Of a stretch of 64,000 nt of DNA, positions 32,847 to 43,956 are shown piece by piece. The notes under the pieces are model-generated. The model was not told the origin of the DNA, did no database searches, and was given only the letters and a program-made list of their open reading frames with translations. The first letter of the stretch is position 1. Every line of letters starts with the position of its first letter. The position numbers and the translations under genes were made by a program. Source of the DNA: Acarospora socialis (lineage: Eukaryota; Ascomycota; Lecanoromycetes; Acarosporales; Acarosporaceae); the NCBI GenBank assembly GCA_025617375.2, contig JAMYGW020000003.1, forward strand, positions 3,038,001 to 3,102,000, in the 5' to 3' direction.

Positions 32847-35800
32847 ATGAGCCCCTTCCTTAAGATGAAGTCTATCTTGCACCCAAGCAAGACCTCCGCC
32901 ACGGTATGTACATCTTTCTATGTATTGAATATCATATACTGACTATAGTCTGGTAGGATAAGGGGTCCCCTAAACTTCATGGACATATCCTTAAGCAGAT
33001 CAAACGCCGGACGGGAAAGACTATTCGAGAGATCTTTAAGACAGAAGTTAAGCCGGTAGGCATACCCTGCTATCTCCGTGTACTGTGGTGCTAATGTGTT
33101 AGGTAAACTCTCAGGCTCATGACGACGCACGAACACCACAACAGGAAATTGAGCAACCCCTCGAAGCATCTCTTCAGCATCAACCACCCAACAATCCTAA
33201 CGCTGAGCAGTCTGCTGAGACACCTATCCAGCATGCTCAGTGCAATGACAGCAACAATGCCTCACCAAACGACGGTGAGCAGACCGCCACGGAGGCTATC
33301 GAGCTGGTCCCGTTCAATAATACCAACCCTACCGCACAAATCGACGCTCAACAGCCTATGGAAGCGTCAGTGCAGCAGACGCCCAAGCCAGTGGGCAACG
33401 ACAGCGGGTACAACTCGCCTCAGGACGAAACAAGTGCTTGGGAAAAGATACTGGAGATGAGGGAGCGCGAGCACCAGAACGACCTTGCCGCCATGCAGGA
33501 TGAGCATGATGATGAGCTGAAGGACTTGCGCAAAGAGCTCTCCTCCGAGATTGGAAAGAAGCAGCTTCTTCAAAGGAGGGTGAAGAAGGAAGTCCTCGCA
33601 AAGAGGGACTTCGAACAACAGCTTGACGCCCTTCAGGGAGAGCACCGTGCGGTTGTGGAGGCCTCTGCTTCCAAGGATAAGGAAATCGGGGAGAAGGAGA
33701 AAGAGATACTTGCCCTTCGTGCTCGTGTCCAGGAAATGGATATCATCAAGATCCAGGGAGTGATGGTGAAGGCGAAGGAAGAAGAAATAGTTGACCTTCA
33801 ACTTCGTACCCTAGACTTGAACAGGGAAGTCCTCAAGAACAGGGTGGGCACCGACGCTCGGAAGCCTCACGTAGGGGACTCCACCACCAACGGCAGTCAG
33901 TGGAAGGCGTCGTACCATCGCGCTTTCGAGAATGGTCAGAGATTGCACCGTGAGCTGGAGACATGCTCCAGGCAAAGGGAGGAAGCAATGGCCTTTGCTA
34001 CCGGATTTCTCGCGCAGCTGGAGCGGGCTAAAGCGGCCAATGATAAGCTTAGTGCAGAAATTGCGTCGAAGCAGCAGCAGATCGAGGTCGATGGACGCTA
34101 CTACGAACAGATTCGTGGGCTGAACTTCGATCTGCAAAAGCGGGTCAATGAGTCTATCAGAGGCATGGCTAGACTCAAGTACCAGAAGGTCAAAGCCGAG
34201 CAGGAAGCCGCTGAAGACGTCAAAGAACTGACACGGAAGCTGGACAACCGAACTGCGGAGTTAAGCGCCCTGGAAGCTACCAGGGCCGAGTGGCAGGCGG
34301 ATCCTGAGGGAGTTCTCCTCACCCCCTCCGAAGATGTTACAATCAACGCATTGATATCTGCTCTCGACAAGCGTTTTGCGTTGACGCTCAATGAGAACGA
34401 CTCATTGAAGCAGAGGATGGCGGTTCGGGAGCAAGATTACGATGCTCTGAACAAGGAATTACGGCGCATGAAAGCCCAGTATGACGGGCTGTGTGAATCA
34501 TTGGCCGAAAAGGCGGAAGAAACGACATCCCTCAAGGACAAGACCCACGACTTCGAAACGGAGATCATGCGCCGCGACATGAACGAGCAGGCGGACAAGC
34601 GAGCCGAGCCCGCGTACTTCCAGGCCATGGAGGAGGTGACCGCACTGCAGGCTCAGCTCAAAGACCAAGCTCTCGAGCATGCAACTGCAATGGCAAATGT
34701 AGCGACCGACGGACCAGGCAAAGCCATCAAAGACCTTCAGCTGATTTGTGGACAGCTTTCGGATGAGCGCGAGGGGCTTGAACGATCGCTCTACGAGGAA
34801 CGCAAAGGGCGATATCTTGACAAAGTCGTTGTCGACTCCCACATCTACGCTCTCAACGCGCAGATCGCCAACGCTGAAGCCTACAAACAGCGGGCCATCG
34901 ACGCGGAGAAGGTCTGGGACAGTGTCCACGAGCTGGAGCAGCACGCTGAGCTCGACCGAGTTGCTCGCTTGAAGAGCGATGAGGTGACACTGCAGATCCG
35001 CGCTGACCTCGAGGAGCAGGTAGCCAGGAAAGAGAGCGAAATTACACAGCTCTTGGAGGAGGTCCAGCGGCCAAGAGAAGCCGCGTCAGACAACGAGGAG
35101 GGTGGAGATTCTCGAGCCCTTGTTGCCCAGCGCGATCAGGCGCGGAGGGTAGCGCTGCAAAATCGCCAGCAGCATGTTGCCAAGGTGGAGAAGCTCAAAG
35201 ACCTCATCGAAGAGCTGTACCTGCGGCTGATCCGACTAGAAGCTACTCTAGTCGCTACCGGAAGAGTCATCCAAGAGACGGACGACGATGGAAATGCTCT
35301 CAAGGCGAGATGCAGACGTGTTCTTGGCTACGACGACACCGAGTCTGAGTCAGAGGACGAAGCTCCCGTCCACACAGGATCAGGGCCTGCAACTGACAAC
35401 TCGTCTGATGCGGAACCTGAGTCAGATGATGAGGATGGTGCTAGCGACCTCCCTAATCCTACAGCCAGCTCGGAAGGCAAGGGAGATGAAGCCGCCTCGC
35501 CAGCTGCGAGCGACACCGAACTCACCAGCGAAGCGGCAATCCAACTCGAACACGACTCCAATGCCGAGTTCGAAGCCGAGACCGAGCGCTCATCAGAGAG
35601 CTCGACCACCATCACCGTCCGCCGCTTCGTAATGCGCACCTTGTCCGAAGGAGGCACTCGCACCCGAGTCCTCGGAGAATCCTCCTCTCCTGTCGCCACT
35701 CCCTCACCAGACAGCAATCATTCATCGGGTACGGCAGACGGGCAAGATACCCCTTCAGCTCGCAATGCGGGAAGTGATGAGGATGACGGAAGCGGAGATT

Positions 35801-35931
35801 TACAACCTTATCATCCACCTTCGGTGCCGGCGGCTTCGCTGGCGTGGATGAAGAAGTATAAACCGTTCGGGTATGGCGAGCCGATTGGCGACGACCAGTT
35901 TGGAAAGGAAACTTTACAAACGCGTCGTTGA
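32847..35931 (+). CDS. 994-residue coiled-coil protein, unknown function
   Basis: No family recognised. Exons 32847-32903, 32957-33055 and 33103-35931 all join in phase 0. The N-terminus is basic (MSPFLKMKSILHPSKTSAT, then LKQIKRRTGKTIREIFKTE), followed by a Gln/Asn/Pro-rich linker. From about residue 155 to 690 the sequence is almost continuous coiled coil with heptad patterns (DELKDLRKELSSEIGKKQ, AELSALEATRAEW, and similar). The C-terminal 250 residues are acidic and Ser-rich with runs such as SESEDEAP and AEPESDDEDGASD, ending SLAWMKKYKPFGYGEP. This build suits a cytoskeletal, septal or nuclear-envelope scaffold, but that is inference. The start follows GACAAG and is supported by two clean small introns. 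Confidence 0.8.
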
Positions 35932-36920
35932 ACGCCCTCTATGCTGATATACCACGGGTGTGAGTTCGATATGGGGTTTGGTTTGGTTGTTGCTAAGACA
36001 TGGACGGTGACTTGGTACTGTCAGCATCAGAATTTGAGGAACGGTTGTCACGGAGCTGGCAAGAACATAGATGGTGCAGGAGTGGCTGTTGGAATACTCG
36101 GGGTACAGGACCCCCAAGAATACCGAGGCCGGTGGAAACTTGTGAAGAGGGCTTTTCATCCGCCCCAAATCTCCGAAAGTCTTGTCAACTGCGAGAAACG
36201 TTCTCCATCGTCAACAAGGCCATAAGCAGGGCACCGAAGCCCTTGGAGAACACGAGCTGGAGCGCCTCGGCGCGGCTAGCGCGGACGAGGATTGCGAAAT
36301 GATCAGTTCTGAGTTTCTAGATACGTGGTCTATGGGGAACCTAGGATTTCTTTCTTTCCTTGTGGCGATGGTTCCTAGCTGGTGGTTTCAGGCGTGTAGG
36401 TTGTGGGTTGCATGATAGGAATACCCGCACTCGTTGCAGCTTCGCTTTCTGAGCTGCAAGTGTGGCAGGGAGGTGTTTGATTCTCTTGGTTGGGACTGGG
36501 AACGGGGGCAGTATTTCTTATATGGAAGGAGTCGTTTACTACTGAACGAGAGCTACTTGTTGATACATGAACAAATGAAAATATCTAAACAAATATGCGT
36601 TATGGATTGCGTAAATACTTCTCAGCCAATGCTGAGGTCCCCTGCTGAGTATGGAAGGTAACAACAATCGAGGGACTTGGCACTCGACTTGCAATCATTA
36701 ATCCATCATGCAAAAGCAGTACAGTATACCCAGAGTCCTTTTCAAGTATAGTGAGAGCATTTCGAATCATAACCCAACGCCTCCAGAGCCAAAGCCAAAA
36801 TGCTCCTTATAGACTAACAACAGAGACGCTACACGAAGTCGAAAGATGGAGATCGTAAGACATAATAGAGAGAGTCCCCCTGGTTGCAACTTGTAGCTAA
36901 CCGTTACTTCAGAGCACCGC
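35932..36920. other. convergent intergenic stretch, nothing recognised
   Basis: 3' flanks of the coiled-coil gene and the promethin-like gene. Frames at 35941-36225 and 36000-36302 lack domains and start contexts. Confidence 0.5.
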
Positions 36921-37768
36921 TCACAGCACGCCTCCAGGCACACTGTCTTTGACGCTTCCCACATCCCCCACATTCGCCTTCTTCTTCACATCGCCAACTC
37001 CCGGCAAATCCGCTCCTGTTGCCTTCCCTACATCCTCAAGCTTATCCCCTCCGGCACCTTTCCCGGCGCTGCTGTTATGTTGCGGCTTCCCAGCTGCGCC
37101 ATTAGCAAGCGCCTTCTGGCCTCCATCATGCGACTTCTTCGGCGTGCCATTCGCCTCTTTCTTCGGCTTCCCTCCCGACCCATCAGCATGCCCGCTGTCT
37201 CCACCTTTCGCTCCTCCATTCAGAGCCGGTAAACTCATTGAGTCACCTAACTCCGAATTGATACCCGGGATATCCTTCTTGTTGAACCACTTGACGATGT
37301 AGTAAGCGCCCACACCCCACAGCCAGATAAATACAGCAGCGAAAGTAGAAATAAATAAAATCGGTAGAAGAATGAGTAAGGCGAAGCCGACGCAGAAGAC
37401 GGTGAAGACGAGCGCGCCGAGGACGCCAATGACGAGGGCGGCGACGAGGGAGAAGACGAGGACGCCGATTGTCATGACGACGAAGAGGCCGAGTGGGATG
37501 CCGGTCAGGGCGACTTGGGAGAGGATGAAGGACTGGGGGTAGCATTGTCAGTGTGAAGTTCAGGATTGAGGGGAAGTATGTGGGAAGAGCATACTGCAAG
37601 CATGGGTTTCTCTGTAGCGAATTTGGAGATCTTGGCGTAGAGGTCTTGTCGCTTCTCGGGTGGGAAGAAGCGGTCGAGGTAGTTTTGGCCTTTGCTGACG
37701 ACATTGGTCACGGTGCCTTGGAGGGCACCTGTCATTCCGCCGAGACCGCCGCCTACCATGTCTGCCAT
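36921..37768 (-). CDS. promethin/LDO-like lipid-droplet membrane protein
   Basis: Probable seipin-partner protein of lipid droplet biogenesis (LDAF1/promethin, yeast Ldo type); assigned from build and recalled family pattern. Exons 37768-37595 and 37532-36921 join in phase 0 to give 261 residues. The N-terminus MADMVGGGLGGMTGALQGTV is followed by an amphipathic part (QNYLDRFFPPEKRQDLYAKI) and a nearly continuous hydrophobic block of about 90 residues (GLFVVMTIGVLVFSLVAALV ... FTVFCVGFALLILLPILF ... VFIWLWGVGAYYIVKWF), likely two hairpins. The C-terminal third is Gly/Lys-rich and disordered. A longer frame reaching 38014 would add an N-terminus with no family support, so the internal ATG was chosen. 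Confidence 0.72.
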
Positions 37769-38417
37769 CCTGAGAAAGTTATATGGAGGTTGGAAGGGGG
37801 ATGGAAGGTAGTTTCTATGGGCTGAGCCCTTGTTGGAGGCTGCTGCGTTGAGAAAGAAGTCTAAAGATAATAGGCGTGGCTTTGCCGGATGGTTTTGAGG
37901 AACCAAGTTTGGGAAGGTGGTCTTCACCGGTGGATAGTCTTCATTTGAGAGTAGAACATGAAGTGCCTCTTTCAGATCTTTTAGAAAAAAGACGAAGTGT
38001 GGAGTATCCGCCAAACCCGGTTTCTAGCGCATAACCATGACGTCGGGGACTCCCGTCTGCACGTGAAAGTCAACTAAACGCGCGGCTGTCTTCAATGATC
38101 ATCAACGTCTCACCAGGCTCATGCCCAGATTACACTTTCGAACAGTTGAGAAGCGCAGACGAAGCTTCAACATACAATTCCATCAGGAGTACTTCTCTCT
38201 TCGAAGTTTTGAGTATGAAGAATCAGGTCACCGCCAGATGATTTCTTTTCCGGCTTAATGACAACTTGTGGTGATACAGAGATTGCCATCTGTTATCGAA
38301 GACGATCATATTAGAATCTTACAGAGACAGTGGAAACTTCTGAATATCTACCACCGCTATCCAAAGACACTCGCTTGAACTCCAGAAGTAGTCCGTACTT
38401 GTTGCAATACCATTAAC
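37769..38417. other. intergenic stretch, nothing recognised
   Basis: Promoter of the promethin-like gene and 3' flank of the Hsp70-like gene. No other feature seen. Confidence 0.5.
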
Positions 38418-40741
38418 CTAACGATCTTTATACATAGCCGCCATGTTGTCTTCCCTCGCATCGGACGTCTTCTTAGGTGGATCCCACTTGACCTCTATCG
38501 TGTCATGGTCTCTACTGCAGATCCTACCGCCCTTGGACCATAGCTGGAACTTCAGGTCGGCCGCTCCCAGGATGACCCGGACGTCGAAATTCGCTCGCAG
38601 GTACTTATCTCCACGGTTGTACCAGTGCCGATTTTTAGCCTTCATTTCAACGTCGTTCAGTACCGACTCAACCTCGCAGAGAACCTTTGCCCCGTCTTGT
38701 TTCAAGCTCCGTGGGAGATTTTCTTTGGAAGCGGTTGACATCACCACTTGCGTTTTCCATGTTTTCTGTTCATCGCCGGGTTTGATCTTCATCTTGTAGG
38801 GTTTTGTGACTCCATTGGTCGAGACGGTCTCACCCTGTTGATTGGCATGGCTTAGTTTGCTATACTGCGAAGAGGTTTCTGCACTGACCGACCTGTACTA
38901 CGAACCAGTCGATTTGATTGATAGCCCATTTTCGGCCATCGCGAGGATCCAGAGTAACGGTCTCACCGATATGCTTGGCTTCATCGTAGAGCTCTCGGCA
39001 TATCATGCCATAACTAAGGCGGCAGCATCGCTCCTTGAAAACGACACTTCCACGGCTGATGATTTGGATCCGATCCATGACGAGGCCTTGGACAACCGCA
39101 AGCTGACTGTATATTACTTCATCAACAAGGCAACAGTGCCGAGACAATCCCAAGGACACTCACGGTTCAGCAACGAGGACGATCTTCATCTCTTGTGAAT
39201 TTGGCCTACCGGCTTCAAGCCCAGCTTCGTATCGTGACTTGAGACGCTTCCGCACATATGGTGAACAACCGAAGCCCCCGGAGAGACAAAGATAAGTCTT
39301 TGGCAAGAACGATAATCAGTTTCTCAACGCTATTAACAGGTATGGGCACTCAACTATCTGTTCCCTTGGATGAGTCTTTTCCATTCTTTGCAGTTGCTCA
39401 TCAATGACTTGGAGCATTCGGTCGATTTGAAGGTCGAACAATCCTTTTAGTTCCTCTCTTATTTGATCGTCAACATCTTTCTTTTGCAATCTTTAGAGTT
39501 CCCACCTAGTGATGATCATCTTTGAGTCGGAGATTCCAACGGTTTCGTTGGTGTATGCAGGCGGTAATCCAGGTACTGGAAGCGGGAATGTTGGTAACTC
39601 GGCCGTTACTGGAGAACCAAAAGAGCACTTGATTCTTTCAAATCTACCAAGCATCATCTTCTCGGCTGTCTCTTCTGGATCTCTTTGCAGAACATTGCGG
39701 ATCTTGTGCAGTCGTTCTTCCAGCAGTAGCTGGAACTTCATATCGATCAGCGCCGAACCTATCGGACGACCTGTAGACGGAGTCATCTTTGATTAGCTTA
39801 CTGGTCTATGGCTCATTATCAGATCATCTAGGCTCACCTTCCACCCAACCTAGTTGCTGAAGGCGGGTCGCCTGTCCTCGCGAGGAAACCAGCTTCAGAA
39901 CATTGACGTCCTGCGTTTCTTGTAAGAGGATGATATGAGCAAAGATGCTATATAACGAAAAGCTTTTCTTACCGTCGTTCCTCCACCAGCGTCACATACT
40001 AGTATAACATCGTCTTTCTGCAACGACATTAATGGAGACAATCGAGAATACGAATCCCGCAGGATGTTGGTACATTACCTCAAATTGCTGTTTCGATGCG
40101 TAGACGGCAGCCGCTTCTGCCTCGGTAAGGCCGATATTTACTCGATGATACGGTCCATCGAAGCCGGCACCCTTGATCAGCTTTTCCATCTCTGCGATCA
40201 TACTAGGGTTTTTCCAGGTTGTTGGTACCGAACACAAAACCTCGAGTTTCTGTGACCGCCATCGGGGAAAGGAGTCCGAAAAAGTCTGTTCGATATGGTC
40301 ATGGATGCAGCGGAGATAGTCCTGAAACCAGTGCCGAGCGTCTTCGTGTCGGGGTGCACCCGGACGTTCGTCTCGATATTGAGGGTCAAGATGGAGTTTG
40401 AAGAGGTCCTTGATATCCGCAGTCTCGTCTTCCTGGTCGCATAAAAAGCCCCAACTCTTGACCCTCCTCGACCCATTCGATTCATAAGCTAGACAAGAGC
40501 CGACCTTGTTGGCAAGCTCCGAAATCATCTTGCCAGGCCAGTGTTGGAGAGTCTTGGGTTCTGCCCATTCCGGTGCCATGGAATACGCAACACCTGATTC
40601 TTAGATTAGCCGACAATGTCGTTGCATCGGATTTGAAGGCTTAGGCGTTGCAGCCTTGAACGAGTAGCCCGACGAACCAGTACAGGTCATTCCAAAGTCG
40701 ATGCCAACGACAATATCTGGAACCCATTCCTCCGACGCCAT
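38418..40741 (-). CDS. Hsp70-like ATPase-domain protein (HSPA12-like, non-canonical)
   Basis: Actin/Hsp70-fold ATPase of the divergent class common in filamentous fungi; no canonical substrate-binding domain. MASEEWVPDIVVGIDFGMTC (phosphate 1) is spliced in phase 1 to TGVAYSMAPEWAEPKTLQ. Later come LEVLCSVPTTWKNPSMIAEM, GLTEAEAAAVYASK, phosphate 2 as VILVCDAGGGTTDVNVLKLV, IITREELKGLFDLQIDRM, and the adenosine motif YLCLSGGFGCSPYVRKRL, then EPQLAVVQGLVMDR. The C-terminus has beta-strand-like segments (TKPYKMKIKPGDEQKTW ... DTIEVKWDPPKKTSD). About nine exons. An in-frame TAA at 39495-39493 falls inside a 48-nt intron (GTGGGA..AAATAAG) and is not a defect. Divergent from the receptor-like gene at 41086. 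Confidence 0.88.
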
Positions 40742-41085
40742 GACTCTTGCGTGAGACTTCGTGTTTCAATGCACAAGCTTCATTAATTCGGCAATTCACG
40801 AACATGTATTTCTTCGTGGCAACCGGGGAAGAGATTGACACGAGGCTTGCCTGTTCACGGTGATGATGCCGCTACCCACTTTTGCCAGGGATTTACCCGC
40901 CGATTTGTTGATTTGTTACATCAGGGGGCGCCACAGCCTGAAATCAGACCTAATATCCGGTCTAGATACCATGTCATCCTCATTGATTGGCTACATCCCC
41001 CGGGACCGAAAGTGCTGTGCCTCAGCCTTGCAGCAAAAGTGATTAATATGCATATTTAACTGCCAATGTAGGCTTCAGCCTCGCC
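40742..41085. promoter_or_regulatory. divergent promoter, Hsp70-like / receptor-like gene
   Basis: About 345 bp between the two divergent starts (more if the plus-strand gene starts at 41239). No distinct control element identified. Confidence 0.35.
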
Positions 41086-42697
41086 GTGCGGCTTGCCCGG
41101 TGTTCACTTGATAATTGTTGCAAGCTCAGTTTCAGTCCATTAGATGGTACCCTCATCGTCCACTTCCCCAATATCACGTCTATTCGTGGACATCATGGAG
41201 ACTATACTTTGAATACTAGATACCGTTACAATCCAGCTATGTCAAGCTCGATTTCTACCTCAGCTCCTGCTGCTGCTTCAACGCCGGTCAATACGACTTC
41301 CAGTACGCCGTCGGCGCCTTCATCTTCAAGTCCAGCCGTGGCCCCGTCAGGGCAGACGACATCCTCGTTCAATACAACATCAACGCTAGCGGGACAGTTA
41401 ACTTCCTCAGCCAGTACAGGAGGACCTACATCGGGACAGTCACCTTCATCTCCAACTCCAATTGTACCCATACCAAAACAATCAACCTCGTCAACTACAA
41501 CCCTGACCCTGACCCCAGCGGAAAAGCCACCTTCGTCAAGTACTCCGGGAAACTCTAGTCCTTCAAGCCAGACAAGCTCGGCGACAGGCACCCTTTCTTC
41601 GGGACTCAATGCTACAACAAACACACAACAATCAAAAGATCATCACCTTTCGGATGGAGCTGTGGCTGGTGTGGTCATTGGTGTTGGCGTGGGTTTAGCA
41701 CTTGTTACTTTCTTGGTTACGTTTCTTTTTTTGCGTTCACGTCGAAAGAGTCGAACCAGCAAACAGCGTCGTCGGGGAGACTGGGGACGTGACTCCAATG
41801 ACCCACGCACTGTTAAGGACGGTGGCACGGATCTGGAGCTAAAGCAACCCGTCCTAACGGAGCAGAGCCTTGCACCTAGAGGTTTAGGCTCTTTAGAGAA
41901 GTACTTGCCCCAATCCGCAGATGATAGAGCTGTGAAAACCAGAATAGCGACCCTCTTAGAGCAAGTCCAGCTACACGTCGAGAACTTCTATCACAATTCG
42001 ACCAGCTCAATACCTGAAGCTATGGCTGTCGAGCTTACGAAATTCGACTCGCCAGACCTTCACGAGCCTCTGGCCGCGTCCATGCGACGATCGCGAAACC
42101 AAGTGCCGTTAATAATGCATTGCCTTACTCGGTCAATAATCTCTTCCATAATGCCAGACACAGGCCCTGATCAGTCCTTGCTTCCACCTGATTTCGTGGC
42201 CCTTCCGAACACTATCAAGTTATGCAAATTCAACAAGCCCGGTAAAGCCGGTAAGTCTTCATCATATCGTACATAGCGAATCTGGACCTGTTACTGACGT
42301 AAACAAGGTTTTGACGAGGCTTTCGCCCGGTGGAGAGTACTCAGCGCCTACATCCGCCCAAACCCCGCCGAAGATAAGAATTACATTTCACACCGCGACC
42401 GTACCGTCAGCGAACTGGTTCAGATATTCTCTCATGCTTTCGCCCCCTGGCAGAATCCCAAATACCGAGACGGAGACCGTGTCCGAAGCTTGACTGAGAT
42501 CATGAAAAGTGCGGCTGATTTGGGGATTTGGTTGTTCTCACAGCCGTCCACCTTCCAGTTCCATTGGGGAGCTCCGGAGAGATCTGGAAGGAATACGATT
42601 GTGGTAGCACCAGCGCTGGTGAAGATTGCAAACGAAAGAGCTCAGACCTTGAGTGAAGCTCAGGTGATGCTTGAGATGATAATCCGGAAGATATAGG
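41086..42697 (+). CDS. single-pass membrane protein with Ser/Thr-rich ectodomain and conserved cytosolic domain
   Basis: Function unknown; build resembles fungal wall-sensor or receptor-like proteins. The first exon runs from 41086 (or an internal ATG at 41239, MSSSISTSAPAAAS) through about 150 Ser/Thr/Pro residues to one membrane helix (VAGVVIGVGVGLALVTFLVT) and a basic stop-transfer RSRRKSRTSKQRRR. The cytosolic part has KTRIATLLEQVQLHVENFY and LPPDFVALPNTIKLC, then an intron (GTAAGT..AACAAG) joins in phase 1 to GFDEAFARWRVLSAYIRP, LVQIFSHAFAPWQNP and a C-terminal helix ending MLEMIIRKI. No signal peptide is seen at either start, so an upstream exon may be missing or the helix acts as a signal anchor. 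Confidence 0.65.
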
Positions 42698-42861
42698 GTG
42701 ACACGGTAGACGTGAGTTTGATTTCGTCTATAATTTTGGTACTTTGTTCCTTGCTGTCTAGTCTAAGTAAACGTAGTAGCAGTGGAGGTGTCCGAAACGA
42801 AACAGTGGATTTCCTCTTAGAGTAATCTTTCCCCAGATATTCTGCCGTGCGGGATTTGGGT

Positions 42862-43956
42862 TCAAGTGTCATTATGGCCCAAATCGGAACGAGTAGCTTG
42901 GTAGGCGAGCCAGGCTCTGCGGCTCCCTCTTCTGCCGTTGCTGGGTCGGGAATCAGTAGGCATCAGAGGCCCGTTTGTAAGTTCAGGGCGTCTCTCAGAA
43001 TAGCTTCGGGTACCCCAGTCAGGGCCGGAGCCCTCGCAAACCTGCAATCCATCGTGTCCGGGAAAATCTTGCCTAGACCAGCCAAGCGTGGAGCCCTGGA
43101 GGGTTTGCAATCCTTCTCTGTTCTGGTCAACGGGCGGGCTGTAAGTGGCGGCAGGTAATTCAGACGATGTAATTGAGAAAGTTGACGAAGCAAAATCTGA
43201 GCTGTAGAAAGAACCTGTTGAGGGTTTGGGGCGGTTCTGAGAAGAGCTTGGAGTGGCCCAGTCATATCCGGGACCCTCGCAAACTTGCAACCCTTCATGG
43301 TCTTTGCCCACAGATGGGCTGTAATTCACACTAGACATTTCGGGCGACGCTATCGACGATGTCGGAGAGCTTAGAGTTAAAGAAAGAACGGAATCCGTCT
43401 TGCTGCTGGCGGAATCTTTCTTCCGCCGGCGATTGTTCTGCCGCCAACTGAAGAGCTCTCCAACTTGAGGATCGTACGGCGGCGGTGGCTCCTTCTTTTC
43501 CGGTTCCATGACCGGCGCCACGACAACGACATCCCGACTGTAGAGACATGCGACCACCGTGTTCAACGACTGATGACACACCGAGAGCCGTGCGAACTTG
43601 TCGCGCACCTTCGGACTGTCTCGGAAGACCCAGACGGCCTTGGTGAGGAACTCGATCCGCTGCTCCGTCTGCATGCCGACTCTGCTGGGCTCGATGAGCT
43701 GCGCGACCGCCCGCACCGCGTTCTCCGTGTCCTCGATCACCCTGTCCATCCACGTCCGCTCGCCAGCGTTCAGCAGGCTGTCTTTCAGCCGGCGTAGCCG
43801 TCGCGCTTCGCGGATGTTGAGCTGCACGTGCTGTGTGGTGTCGAGCAGGTCGGCCGTCTGTTCGCCGACGGCTTTGAGCTGGTAGGTGACTTCGAAGATC
43901 TTGATGAAGGTCGTTATGCCGGTCGTTACGGCGGATACAGTCAATGGCTCGCCCAT
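42862..43956 (-). CDS. helical-domain protein with three GLQVCEG-type motif repeats
   Basis: One exon, 364 residues; no family firmly recognised. Residues 1-145 are predicted all-helical (VSAVTTGITTFIKIFEVTYQ, LNIREARRLRRLKDSL, WMDRVIEDTENAVRAV) and resemble the N-terminal helical domains (HeLo-like/fungal STAND N-domains) found on fungal signalling proteins; this is inference. A Pro-rich hinge (KKEPPPPYDP) follows. The C-terminal half is Ser/Thr/Pro-rich and carries three related motifs: HEGLQVCEGPGYDW (220-233), REGLQTLQGSTLGW (280-293) and HDGLQVCEGSGPDW (301-314); the first two are each preceded by YSPxV. It has no nucleotide-binding domain. Neighbours are the receptor-like protein and the EF-hand channel. 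Confidence 0.75.
   Translation of the reverse strand: MGEPLTVSAVTTGITTFIKIFEVTYQLKAVGEQTADLLDTTQHVQLNIREARRLRRLKDSLLNAGERTWMDRVIEDTENAVRAVAQLIEPSRVGMQTEQRIEFLTKAVWVFRDSPKVRDKFARLSVCHQSLNTVVACLYSRDVVVVAPVMEPEKKEPPPPYDPQVGELFSWRQNNRRRKKDSASSKTDSVLSLTLSSPTSSIASPEMSSVNYSPSVGKDHEGLQVCEGPGYDWATPSSSQNRPKPSTGSFYSSDFASSTFSITSSELPAATYSPPVDQNREGLQTLQGSTLGWSRQDFPGHDGLQVCEGSGPDWGTRSYSERRPELTNGPLMPTDSRPSNGRRGSRRAWLAYQATRSDLGHNDT

Noticed and set aside
39493-39495. In-frame stop in the Hsp70-like gene suggesting a pseudogene
   Set aside because: It lies in a 48-nt GTGGGA..AAATAAG intron whose removal restores IITREELKGLFD in phase.
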